Part shown: in pieces, positions 29,379-39,268 of the stretch
Position numbering within the stretch: the first letter of the stretch is position 1
How the letters are laid out: each line of letters begins with the position of its first letter
Assembly: GCA_030065935.1 (NCBI GenBank)
Contig: JASJCP010000005.1
Location: 1 to 64,000 of the forward strand
DNA length: 64,000 bases
Reading direction: 5' to 3'
Source: Xenococcaceae cyanobacterium MO_167.B27
GTDB lineage: Bacteria; Cyanobacteriota; Cyanobacteriia; Cyanobacteriales; Xenococcaceae
Translations under genes and position numbers: made by a program
The notes under the pieces: generated by a model
What the model saw: only the letters and a program-made list of their open reading frames with translations
What the model was told of the DNA's origin: nothing
Database searches by the model: none

Positions 29379-31882
29379 GAAAGCAACAACTCTTGTCTAG
29401 CTTGCCAAATCTTAATCGTCCGATCGCTACTGCCACTTGCCAGAGTTTGTCCGTCGGGGCTAATGGCGATCGCCTTTACTGGTGCTGCATGACCGATAAG
29501 CGTCCGCAGTAATTGTTTTGTCTGAATATGCCACATTTTAATCGTCTTGTCCTCACTGCCACTGATGAGGTGCTGGTTATTGGTACTGATAGTCAAAGCT
29601 TGAACCGCCCCTGAATGTCCGATCAAGGTGTAAAGCAATTTTCCCGCCTCTAAATCCCACAGCTTGATAGTGTGGTCATCGCTGCCACTAATCAGAGTTC
29701 GTCCGTCGGGACTAATAGTGAGAGAGCGAACGCAACCTTGATGTCCTTTGAGGGTACGAATCAAATCTCCCGTAGTTAAATCCCAGATTCTGATGGTTGT
29801 GTCTTCACTGCCACTAATCAGAGTCCGAGCATCATTGCTGATGGCTAAGCAAGAAACCCACTGCTTATGACCAAAGAGAGTCTGAAATGACTCTCCTGTT
29901 GACAAATCCCAAAGTTTGATTTTGTGACTTCCACTGGCAAGGAATTGGCACTCGCTGTGGGAGTGGTAAGTACTGATAGCGAGGGAACGAATTGGTTGTC
30001 TATGACCGAAAAGCGTTCGCTGGAGGTTTCCTGTTTGTAGATTCCAAATTTTAATATAGCTTCTGTTTTCAGTGCGATCGCTACTGGCAATAGTCTTGCC
30101 GTCGGGACTAAGGGTAAAAGTCAAAATCTCGCCTTGATGGGCTGCTAGTTTGAGACTGCTAGCAGTTTGCCAGCCTCTGGGCTGGAAAGGGCATAGTTCA
30201 ATCGTGCGGCGATCGCTAATACTAATCAAGATTCCCCCGTCAGGGCTAATGGCAAGGGGAGTTGCTTTTCCCGCTCCTAAAGTAAAAGTATGTAACAGAG
30301 AACAATTTGTCAGTTGAGGAGGTCGAGTTGGTATTTTGAAGTTGTTAAGCTTTCTCAACAGCTCTTGTACCTGCCTCAAACCCGATTCATCCCCAAGCTC
30401 TGATAAACAGGTTTTGAGGGTTTCGAGGTATTCTCGGTCTTTTAGGGTTAAAGTTAACTCGACTTTATCTAAATCCTCCCTCCCTTCAATGGGAAACAAT
30501 TGATGCTGTTTGAGCCAAATCTGAAAAGAGTTATAGAGTTGCTCTCTCGCCAAAAACTTATCGGGTAGATGAGCGAGACTCTGGGCAAGTTTTAACGCGA
30601 GTAAATGTAAACCGTCCGCTCTTTGGTGAGCTAAAGCAGAGAAAACACTTTGATAGATAGCTCCCGTAACGCAAAGGGCTGCTTGTCGCGATTTTGGCTC
30701 AGATAGCTCTTGTTTAGTAAGCTGTGGCAGAATCTGTGGCAGGTGAGGGGGTAGGTCATAGTTAACTAGATAGTAAAAATCTGCTACCCAACCAGCAACG
30801 AGACAGTGACAGACAGTAACAAATTGGCATAGTGTCTCCAAATCTTTTCTATCGATCTGGTAGTCAAAAGCAAGTTCTTTGATGTCAATACCAGCAGCCT
30901 GCAATTGTTCTGCTTCTAACCAAATTGCCAGATTGATCGCATTTTTACCCCCCAAGCGCTCGATATCTTCGGGGTTTTTACCCAATGCCAGGAGTCGCTC
31001 TCTAGTATCTTTCCATTTCAAGGCACGGGCTATTACTGACTCTTCTAGCAACTCTCGGTAAGACAGCCTCAAAATAGTTTCATAGCAATATTTCTCTTGT
31101 CCTAAATCCCAGTAAGCTATCCGTAAATTGAGATAATCCCCCTCAATTTCCGACTCTAGAATCAAAGTTGGCTGTTCTTTGAGCTGCTCAAACAGCATCT
31201 TGATACTGGCTTCTCCGTGAAAATTCTGACTCTGCCAAGCACCGCCTAAAAATTCTGTTGGTCTAAATTGACAGTGGGATGAATAGTTTTGACTTAAGAA
31301 TTCTCGCAGTCCTTGAGCTAATTTTTGTTCTATCTCTTGAGTTTTAAGAGCAATTCCTTCCAATCCTTGAAAGGGAACTTTGGGAGGTATCAGAAAAATT
31401 CGCAGTGGCAGGGGAACATCGGCAGCAGAAGATTTTTGTAGTTGTGCGGGCGATAAACGCAGAGGCCAATGCTCTAGGTTTTTGTTTATTTCAGGCAATT
31501 GTCGTAGTGTGGTTTGTTGCGCTGTGGCAACCATTTGCCAAAGATTCTGCTCTTGTTGGACAATTAATTGCTGCTGTAAACTTTTATCCTGTTCCCAGGT
31601 CTGTTGTTTTTGGTTAGACAGATCCTGCTGTGAGAGGCTTCCTTTGAATTCTTCAAAATCATCTAAACCAATGGCTGAGATAACGTTTTGGAGCGAGTTT
31701 TGAATTTCTCCAAGTTGTTGCTCTTTAATTCCCACAGAGTCGAGCATTCTCTTGGTGTGATGGTTCTGCTGGTTTTTGAGTTCTGACTGAATGCTGCTTA
31801 AGAAACTGTTAGCTCCGGCATAAACTAACGTGGACAAGATTGGTTTAGAGACTCGAACTAATAAGTGAAACCACGGGTGCAT
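29375..31882 (-). CDS. WD40-repeat protein with large uncharacterised N-terminal region
   Basis: Seven or so C-terminal WD units (GHQGCVRSLTISPDGRTLISGSDDHTIKLWDLE); no recognised N-terminal domain. Confidence 0.88.
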   Translation of the reverse strand: MHPWFHLLVRVSKPILSTLVYAGANSFLSSIQSELKNQQNHHTKRMLDSVGIKEQQLGEIQNSLQNVISAIGLDDFEEFKGSLSQQDLSNQKQQTWEQDKSLQQQLIVQQEQNLWQMVATAQQTTLRQLPEINKNLEHWPLRLSPAQLQKSSAADVPLPLRIFLIPPKVPFQGLEGIALKTQEIEQKLAQGLREFLSQNYSSHCQFRPTEFLGGAWQSQNFHGEASIKMLFEQLKEQPTLILESEIEGDYLNLRIAYWDLGQEKYCYETILRLSYRELLEESVIARALKWKDTRERLLALGKNPEDIERLGGKNAINLAIWLEAEQLQAAGIDIKELAFDYQIDRKDLETLCQFVTVCHCLVAGWVADFYYLVNYDLPPHLPQILPQLTKQELSEPKSRQAALCVTGAIYQSVFSALAHQRADGLHLLALKLAQSLAHLPDKFLAREQLYNSFQIWLKQHQLFPIEGREDLDKVELTLTLKDREYLETLKTCLSELGDESGLRQVQELLRKLNNFKIPTRPPQLTNCSLLHTFTLGAGKATPLAISPDGGILISISDRRTIELCPFQPRGWQTASSLKLAAHQGEILTFTLSPDGKTIASSDRTENRSYIKIWNLQTGNLQRTLFGHRQPIRSLAISTYHSHSECQFLASGSHKIKLWDLSTGESFQTLFGHKQWVSCLAISNDARTLISGSEDTTIRIWDLTTGDLIRTLKGHQGCVRSLTISPDGRTLISGSDDHTIKLWDLEAGKLLYTLIGHSGAVQALTISTNNQHLISGSEDKTIKMWHIQTKQLLRTLIGHAAPVKAIAISPDGQTLASGSSDRTIKIWQARQELLLS

Positions 31883-32247
31883 AACAGTTTTAGTGCTGTT
31901 TCAATTGAGTAATTGAGAATAATTATGATTAGATTTATCATAAAAGCTATCATACTACCGAACTAAGTTGCAATAATTTCTCACAAGTTTCTTAGTTAGC
32001 AAGGGCGAGTTGGGCTGGCTCTGTTTCCTAGTCTAATACCAGTTATCAAAAATATTGACAAGCCATTCTTAATTCTAATAATAATACTCTGCTGAATGTC
32101 TTTTACCACTTTTGAGAAATAATATCAGCAAAAGCGCGATCGCTAATTTGACCGATCTGAATTCAGGATACAAGCCTCAATTTCCTTTCTTTTTACCGTG
32201 CGAGCTTCTTGCCCCGTCTCTTCGAACGGGCGGGGTAAAGAGCGAGT

Positions 32248-32660
32248 CTATAATGGTCGGTTCTGTTGTTCAATATACTGTTTAATTATTGATAATGGCG
32301 CACCGACCCAAGAGCCAGCAAAATAGCTAGGCGACCATAAACCACCTTTCCAATAATATCGAGGCTCATTTTGGATGTTGTTTTCGCTTCGGTGCCTAGA
32401 GGATACACCTTTTAAACTGTTAACGCGCCTTGGAAATAGATACTTTTGGTGGATAGTTAAGTAATAAATGGACATGGTCAGTTTCACCGTTCATTTCCAT
32501 TAATTCTGTTTCAAAATCTTTGCAGATATCCCTAAAAATAATTTCCATATCTTTAAGTATTACATCAGTAAAAACTTTTTTCCGATACTTAGTCACAAAA
32601 ACCAAGTGAACCTGAAGTTTAAACACGCAATGCCTGCCAGTACGAATATCAGTTGACTTC
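32248..32660 (-). pseudogene. tnpA: IS200-type Y1 transposase TnpA, frameshifted
   Basis: TDIRTGRHCVFKLQVHLVFVTKYRKKVFT...DHVHLLLNYPPKVSISK then frame change to VNSLKGVSSR...WSPSYFAGSWVGAPLSIIKQYIEQQ. Confidence 0.85.
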
Positions 32661-32784
32661 TTGATTCAACAGCGAGTGGGGGAAAGCCGATCCGCTGTCT
32701 CTTGAATTCATTTCAAGAGCTTGTAAGCGGGAGTCCAAGACCGCGCTGAATCGCTTTTTCATAGACCAATGATATTATAAATCT

Positions 32785-33990
32785 ATGATTATAAGGAAGG
32801 CATATAAATTTAGACTCAAGACCAATCAGACTATAGCCCGAAAACTGTCTCAATTTGCGGGTTGCTCACGACTGGTTTGGAATAAAGGTTTGGCATTTCA
32901 AAAAGAAAGATTGAACGCTAAACAGTCTTGTTTGTCCTATGCTGGATTAACCAAAGAATTAACTGGATGGAAAAAAGAAGAAGGCTTGTTTTTTCTTAAA
33001 CAAGTTCACTCACAAGCTTTGCAGCAATCCTTAAAAAATCTATCACAAGCATTAAAAGAAGCTTTTGATAAAACTAATCCTAAACAATTTCCTAAATTCA
33101 AAAAGAAAGGGCAAGGTGACTCATTTCGTTATCCACAAGGATTTAAAGTAGATAATGATAATGGACGAGTATTTCTGCCCAAAATAGGATGGGTTAGGTA
33201 CAACAAAAGTCAAGATGTTGTAGGTGAAGCTAAAAATGTAACCGTCTCTAAAAAAGGACAACACTGGTTTGTATCTATTCAAGTTGAAATAGATGTAGAA
33301 ATACCCAAGCATCCTTCGAGTTCGATTATTGGAGGCGATTTGGGAGTAATCAGGTTTTTAACTCTATCAAATGAAAAATATTATGAACCATTAAATATAT
33401 TTAAGAAACTGAAAACCAAGCTAGCTAAACTACAAAAAAAATTAGCTAAAAAAGAAAAGTTTTCTAATAAATGGAAAAAGTTAAAGTCTAAGATAACTAA
33501 ACTACATATCCGTATTGCTAATATTCGTAACGATTATCTTCACAAGATTTCAAGTGAACTGAGCAAAAACCACGCCATAGTAATTCTTGAAGACTTAAAG
33601 ATAGTCAATATGAGCAAGTCAGCCAAAGGAACAGTAGAAAATCCAGGTAAAAATGTTAAACAAAAATCTGGTTTAAATCGGGCAATTCTTGACCAAGGTT
33701 GGGGAGAGTTGATCCGTCAACTAGAATATAAGCTTGCTTGGAATGGTGGTCAACTAGTTCAAGTTAATCCTAGAAATACATCAAGAAAATGTCCAAAGTG
33801 CAACTATATATCGGCAGAAAACAGAAAAACTCAAGCTGTTTTTAAATGTCAAAACAGTAGTTGCAACTATACTGCAAATGCAGATAAAGTAGCAAGTTTA
33901 AATATCACAGAGGCGGGACTCGCCTTGATAGCATCTGGAGAAGACCCGTTGGGGTTTTCGATGAATGGTGAACCCACCGACGGAATTTAA
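32785..33990 (+). CDS. tnpB: TnpB (IS200/IS605 family)
   Basis: IGGDLGVIRFLTLS, VILEDLKIVNMS, zinc ribbon CPKCNYIS...CQNSSCNYTANADKVASLNI. Confidence 0.9.
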   Translation: MIIRKAYKFRLKTNQTIARKLSQFAGCSRLVWNKGLAFQKERLNAKQSCLSYAGLTKELTGWKKEEGLFFLKQVHSQALQQSLKNLSQALKEAFDKTNPKQFPKFKKKGQGDSFRYPQGFKVDNDNGRVFLPKIGWVRYNKSQDVVGEAKNVTVSKKGQHWFVSIQVEIDVEIPKHPSSSIIGGDLGVIRFLTLSNEKYYEPLNIFKKLKTKLAKLQKKLAKKEKFSNKWKKLKSKITKLHIRIANIRNDYLHKISSELSKNHAIVILEDLKIVNMSKSAKGTVENPGKNVKQKSGLNRAILDQGWGELIRQLEYKLAWNGGQLVQVNPRNTSRKCPKCNYISAENRKTQAVFKCQNSSCNYTANADKVASLNITEAGLALIASGEDPLGFSMNGEPTDGI

Positions 33991-34029
33991 TTCCTGTAGG
34001 AATCACCTTGCTTTAGCTAGGTGAGGATG

Positions 34030-36282
34030 TCAATCTTGAGTATCACCAATTAGAGGTCGAAGTCCGTTCACTCCCGCAACGATCGCAGAACCGTTGTGGA
34101 CTACAGCAGCTAGGAGGGGATTTAGTCCCACCGTTGTAGCGACAGAAAGTGCAGCCACATTGGGAATTACCGCCAGGCGAGTGTTTTGCTTGATTAGTGT
34201 TTGGGTTTGTTGAGCAAGGGCGATTGCTTTAACTAGACTGCTCAAGTCATTTTCCATCAACACTACATCCGCAGTTTCCCGCGCCACTTCTGAGCCAGAG
34301 CCAAAGGAAACGGAGACATCCGCATAAGCTAGGGCTGCTGAGTCATTAATCCCATCCCCAACAAATGCTACTGTTTTGCCCGATTCGTGCAATTGACGAA
34401 CAATAGTTGCCTTTTGCTCGGGAAAAGCTTCCGCATGAATATTGTCTGATGAAATGCCTAATTCTTTGGCAACTGTCAAAGCTCGCTGTCGGCGATCGCC
34501 AGTCAGAATGTGAATGTCTAGCCCTCGATCGTGTAATTGTTTAATTACAGTTTTGCTCTCCGAGCGTAGGGGATCGGCGTATTCAATTACTCCTACTAAT
34601 TGACCGTTACTTGCCACATAGATTGGGGAAGCTCCTTCAAGGTCTGGATGTTGTCTGTGCAGTGCTTCGAGGCTAATTCCTTCCTGATTCATCAAGCGAT
34701 CGCTTCCCACTAAAACTGCCTCTCCATTGATGTTTGCGCGCACGCCCAGACCAACTTGATAATTCCATTTGCCACGGTGCAACCGCCTTACTCCCTGTTT
34801 TCGGGCATAACGTACTATTGCGGAGGCAAGGGGATGAGTAAGACGTTTTTCTGCTGCTGCTGCTATTTCTAGCACTCTTATTATCGTATTTTCCTTTACT
34901 GTTCTGACTCCAACTACAACTATATCTCCCTGAGTGAGAGTGCCAGTTTTGTCAAAAACTACTGTATCCACCTCAGCCAATTGTTCCAAGCTGCGTCCGC
35001 TACGGATGAGAATACCCCGTTGTGCTGCTGCGGTCATGGATGCGAGAACAGTAGTCGGCACTGAGACGCGAATGCCAGTAACAAAGTCGAGGGTGAGGAT
35101 AGAAGCAGCTCGTGCCATGCTGCCAGTGGTAACTAATACCCCCGTCGAGAAGAACAAAGCGGGTAAAATTGCTTGATCGGCCAGTTGAGCAGCGTAGTTT
35201 TCCATGCGGGTATCGTAAACGGGAGCATCTTGCACTAACTTAATACTCTGTCCGGCGCGAGTATCAGACCCAGTGTGCTGTGTGAGGATGTATAGTTGTC
35301 CTTCCCGTACTAGGGTAGAAGCATAGACCGTTTGACCAACTTCTCGCGTTACAGGGATAGACTCACCAGTGAGTTGTTGCTGATCGATTAAGGCTTTACC
35401 CCGTAGAATCTCACCGTCAACTGGGATTTGTTCTCCTGGATAGACAATGACAACGTCTCCTGGATTTACCTGTTGGACAGGAATTTGTTTTTTTGTGCCG
35501 TCGCGCTCTACCCAGGCAAATTGGCTGAGAGAATCGAGGAGGTCTAAAGTTTTGCGGGTAGATTGGCGAGCGGTACTCTCGCGGATCAGATCCCCAATTT
35601 CATGCAGCAGCAGGATTGTAGATGGAGTGATAAGCTTTCCCTGTAAGCTGGTGAGAGTTAACGCCATTAAGTCGAGACAGTCAATATTTAACCGCTTATT
35701 GTTCCAGATGCTGTCGAAGGCTCTTTTAGCCACAGGGATGCTCGCAACAGCAACAGTTCCTCCAATCAGCATAGCAGGAATAGGTAGCCCTACTGATCCT
35801 GCTAATAAAGCGAGAAAGGTTGCCAAAACTGGAAGTTTCAAATTAGACCAAGAGTTTCCTGATTCTGCTGTGTCTGATTCTGAAGCAGCAGGGAAGATGG
35901 GGGTAGCAGCTAGCTGAATCAAATTTCCTAGATGACGATGCATCTGCTTATCTGAAACCTGTCCGGTTTGATATTTAACGGCAACCGACATGGCGGTTGG
36001 TTTGAGCTTAACATGGGTAACATTGGGCTCGTTTTCCAGCAACACTTGTAGGCGATGGGCATAGTCGGCATCGTAAATCAGTCGGCGCACCCGAAACCTG
36101 ACTCGTCCAGTGATGCTATGGACAATACTATATGGCACTAGCGATTCGGTTGGTCGAGCATCTACCGATTGGTAACTAGATACAGGGGAGGGATTTAGAG
36201 CAGGGGAAAATAGGGTTAATTGTTCCTTCCATGCTCCAGCTTTCTCTTGAGAGGTTTGATGTACTTCAATTGCTGCCACCAT
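34030..36282 (-). CDS. P1B-like ATPase with HMA_2-like N-terminus; CPC/SPC/TPC motif absent
   Basis: DKTGTLTQG, GDGINDSAALAYA; ASILTLDFVTGIRVSVPT where CPx would be; N-terminal HSITGRVRFRVRRL. Confidence 0.88.
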   Translation of the reverse strand: MVAAIEVHQTSQEKAGAWKEQLTLFSPALNPSPVSSYQSVDARPTESLVPYSIVHSITGRVRFRVRRLIYDADYAHRLQVLLENEPNVTHVKLKPTAMSVAVKYQTGQVSDKQMHRHLGNLIQLAATPIFPAASESDTAESGNSWSNLKLPVLATFLALLAGSVGLPIPAMLIGGTVAVASIPVAKRAFDSIWNNKRLNIDCLDLMALTLTSLQGKLITPSTILLLHEIGDLIRESTARQSTRKTLDLLDSLSQFAWVERDGTKKQIPVQQVNPGDVVIVYPGEQIPVDGEILRGKALIDQQQLTGESIPVTREVGQTVYASTLVREGQLYILTQHTGSDTRAGQSIKLVQDAPVYDTRMENYAAQLADQAILPALFFSTGVLVTTGSMARAASILTLDFVTGIRVSVPTTVLASMTAAAQRGILIRSGRSLEQLAEVDTVVFDKTGTLTQGDIVVVGVRTVKENTIIRVLEIAAAAEKRLTHPLASAIVRYARKQGVRRLHRGKWNYQVGLGVRANINGEAVLVGSDRLMNQEGISLEALHRQHPDLEGASPIYVASNGQLVGVIEYADPLRSESKTVIKQLHDRGLDIHILTGDRRQRALTVAKELGISSDNIHAEAFPEQKATIVRQLHESGKTVAFVGDGINDSAALAYADVSVSFGSGSEVARETADVVLMENDLSSLVKAIALAQQTQTLIKQNTRLAVIPNVAALSVATTVGLNPLLAAVVHNGSAIVAGVNGLRPLIGDTQD

Positions 36283-36855
36283 GATCGATCCCCCCTGTCT
36301 GCAAAGCTAACTGATTTCTAGCTAGTAACTACCACTCTTACTAGTTGCTTCGCGATCTTGCATCTTATATTATTCCCTAGTTGATTTCCGCAAAACGGTC
36401 AGTTCAATTTAAGTTAAGAGCAGATTAAGATTATCTTATCTTTATTATATGTTTTTTCTCTGCAAAAAAAATAGAAGTTAGTAATAGTTTTTAAGCTTTT
36501 TGTTTAAGAAAAAATTTTTTCATTAACTTTAAATTGCCTGCAAATAAAAATAATTAGCATCAAAAAAGAAATGATTTTCATACTAATTGCTAATTGTTAG
36601 CAATTATTTGTTGTATCTATATAGACTTTTTTATTCTCTTGAAAATTTTTCGCTTTAGTAGCTAATTTCTACACTTAATAGAAAAATTGTTGATAAATAG
36701 TAATCGCAGCTTGGAATCCAAGAACGTTGCTCACCCGCTTTATGGTTAGGTCACACACTCGCAGTTGCTAAAACTGACGAACTCAACCGCTTAAAGTGGT
36801 ATTTCAGACCTTTTTGTCACCTCAAAACCTAAATTTCTGTTAAAAAAATTTTTTA

Positions 36856-36990
36856 AGTTAGTTAATTACGGTATTAATAAATAAGGTTTTTTAAATGAGA
36901 AATATTTTAAACAACAAGTTAATTAAACAAGGTAGGGTGGGAAAATTATACCAAATCAAAAAATGGTTGCAACACCTATGAAAAACCTAT
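36856..36990 (+). pseudogene. Fragment combining a Feo upstream-like sequence and a feoC fragment
   Basis: gttaattacggtattaataa...aaatgagaaatatttt resembles 15376-15431; aacaagttaattaaacaaggtagggtgggaaaattataccaaatcaaaaaatg resembles feoC. Confidence 0.6.
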
Positions 36991-37020
36991 ACAAACTTAG
37001 TTAGCTCTAGGAATGTATTC

Positions 37021-37277
37021 TGTCATGGGTTGCAGAGTCAGATTGTTGTCTTTAAACAATCTCCCTTGGTTGAGTCATGACACCTTTGAATGAACGCTAG
37101 TTCAATGCTCTGTCGTTAGAGATTAAGGAACGGGTGAAAAGGTTTATAGCCTTAGTGTCTCTAGCCTAACAAGCTCAACAGCGCGATTCTGTAAGCCGAG
37201 GAAACCTCGGCACATCTCGCGCTCAATCAAGATTCTCGAAGCACACTTTACCTAGTTATTAGGAACTAATCAAAACC
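37021..37277 (+). ncRNA. HEARO / IscB omega-RNA
   Basis: Immediately upstream of IscB; stems TGTCATG/CATGACA, AGATTGTT/AACAATCT, AGCGCGA/TCGCGCT enclosing GCCGAGG-AAA-CCTCGGC. Confidence 0.8.
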
Positions 37278-38585
37278 ATGATTAAAAAAACCAACTATGT
37301 TTTAGTTGTAGATGCCAAGAAAAAACCATTAACCCCATGTAAGCCATCGGTAGCTAAAAAGTTACTTAAAGGGGGGAAAGCTGCGGTTTATCGGAGGTTT
37401 CCTTTTACTATTATTCTCAAAAAGCGTTGCAGCGCGGTCTTGGGGGAAACCCCCACTCGCTGTTGCGCCAAGAAAGAATGTATTCCAAACAAGCAAAAAC
37501 TAGAACTAAAAATCGATCCAGGCTCTCAAACTACGGGTTTAACTTTAGTTCTGAATGATGCTCTTATTTGGTGCGGAGAACTCAATCATCGTGGTTCATT
37601 AATCAAAAAGAAACTAGAGTCTCGTCGTCAATCTCGTCGCTTGAGACGAAGTAGATTGAGATATAGAAAACCAAGATTTTTAAATCGCAAACGACCTGAA
37701 GGATGGTTAGCCCCTAGTTTAGAGCATAGAGTTTTAACTACTATGACCTGGGTGAAACGACTAATGAATTTTGCTTCTATTAGCTCTATTGCTATGGAAT
37801 TGGTGAGGTTCGATCCCCAAAAACTAGAAAACCCTGAAATATCGGGGATTGAATATCAACAAGGGGAATTACTGGGCTATGAAGTTAGAGAGTATCTATT
37901 AGAAAAATGGGGCAGAAAATGTACTTATTGCTCTAAAGAAAATGTTCCTTTGCAACTAGAGCATATTGTTCCAAAAGCTAGAAATGGTTCAAATAGGCTC
38001 AGTAATTTATGTCTGGCTTGTGAAAAATGCAATCAGAAAAAAGGGACTAAATCTATCGAGGAATTTCTAGCCAAAAAACCTAGTTGGCTTAAGTCTATTT
38101 TGGTTCAAGCTAAAAAGCCATTACGCGATGCTGCTGCGGTTAATGCTACCAGGTGGAAGTTATTCAACACTTTAAAAGAGACTGGCAAGCCAGTTTCTAC
38201 GGGAACGGGGGGACAAACTAAATTTAATCGTTGTCGGTTTGGTTTGGAGAAAACCCATTTTTATGATGCAGCTTGTGTTGGACAGATAGATAAGTTAGAA
38301 ATTCTTGCCAACCAGCCTTTGATTATTACCTGCAAGGGACATGGAGGAAGGCAAAAAGCAGGGTTGAATAAATATGGATATCCCATTAGATACAACCCCC
38401 TTAAGCCAATTAAAGGATGGCAGTCAGGAGACTTAGCGGTAGACCAAGAGGGTAACTTCGGACGAGTTAACCCTCGTTCCAAATCTAATAGCTTTAACTT
38501 TACTGTCTTTGGACAAAAAGCAAAAAGCATTCATGTCAACAAATTAAGACGAGTTCATCAAAAGGATGGATATACTTATGGATAA
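37278..38585 (+). CDS. iscB: IscB RuvC-HNH endonuclease with in-frame palindrome insertion
   Basis: LKIDPGSQTTGL RuvC-I, Arg-rich bridge helix, HNH CTYCSKENVPLQLEHIVPKARNGSNRLSNLCLACEKCNQKKG, RuvC-III THFYDAACVG. Confidence 0.93.
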   Translation: MIKKTNYVLVVDAKKKPLTPCKPSVAKKLLKGGKAAVYRRFPFTIILKKRCSAVLGETPTRCCAKKECIPNKQKLELKIDPGSQTTGLTLVLNDALIWCGELNHRGSLIKKKLESRRQSRRLRRSRLRYRKPRFLNRKRPEGWLAPSLEHRVLTTMTWVKRLMNFASISSIAMELVRFDPQKLENPEISGIEYQQGELLGYEVREYLLEKWGRKCTYCSKENVPLQLEHIVPKARNGSNRLSNLCLACEKCNQKKGTKSIEEFLAKKPSWLKSILVQAKKPLRDAAAVNATRWKLFNTLKETGKPVSTGTGGQTKFNRCRFGLEKTHFYDAACVGQIDKLEILANQPLIITCKGHGGRQKAGLNKYGYPIRYNPLKPIKGWQSGDLAVDQEGNFGRVNPRSKSNSFNFTVFGQKAKSIHVNKLRRVHQKDGYTYG

Positions 38586-38718
38586 TGATCAAGGATATAT
38601 AGGTTTGTTTAAGAAAACTACTTCTAGAAGTTAACAGAGCGCGTTAGTAGAGGCGATTGCTCAATCGCCCTTACAGAATAAAGTGTCCTATCCTTATTTC
38701 AAATTGGTATTATCAACC

Positions 38719-38950
38719 GCACCAAAAGTGCCACGGTTGTATGAGCTGCGAGCCTAATGTACTAGAATGAATTTTATGAGTGGATTGACGAAGTCGTGCG
38801 CAGGCTCCGCCCTTGAACAGACAAACCTCTTGGTCAATCGATCGCCATTAATTATAATAATCAAGGACTGTCTGATTGGGAGTTGGGGATGGGTTTGATG
38901 AATATTATCAATAACTGTTGGACAACAGCACCAAGTTTCTGTGTGAGTGG
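38719..38950 (+). pseudogene. Decayed feoC plus HMA_2 gene remnants
   Basis: accaaaagtgccacggttgtatgagctgcgagcctaatgtactagaa matches feoC end; aataatcaaggactgtctgattgggagttggggatgggtttgatgaatattatcaata matches 29277-29335. Confidence 0.75.
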
Positions 38951-39023
38951 TTAGTGGTTAGTGGTTAGTTTTGGTAAGACATAACAAAGGACGAAGCAGG
39001 AACAACAAAATAGAAAAGACAAG

Positions 39024-39160
39024 GACTTACCAAAAACCTAATCAAAGTTATCCACTTTGACTGGTAAGTCAAGTTTAAGTCCAATAGGACTACGTTATTG
39101 GGAAGTGTTAAAGTTCTTACTTTGGGGTACGTGGCAAGCTCCAAACTCTAAAAGTAGATG
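39024..39160 (+). repeat. Diverged copy of feoA2 3' end plus downstream structured segment
   Basis: gacttaccaaaaacctaatcaaagttat...actttggggtacgtggcaagctccaaact versus 16283-16415. Confidence 0.75.
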
Positions 39161-39268
39161 ATTAAACAGGAGAGCGGGTTTTTAAAATACCAGTGTCATT
39201 TACAAAGTACCGACCAATAACATGAACGATGCCAACTTTACTCAATTTAATTGAAGACGGACTGAAAT

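Larger units (their letters stand above)
32200..34030. mobile_element. IS605-like element: divergent tnpA (frameshifted) and tnpB with hairpin ends
   Basis: Left CCCCGTCTCTTCGAACGGGCGGGG; right TCACCTTGCTTTAGCTAGGTGAGGATGTCAA. Confidence 0.7.
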
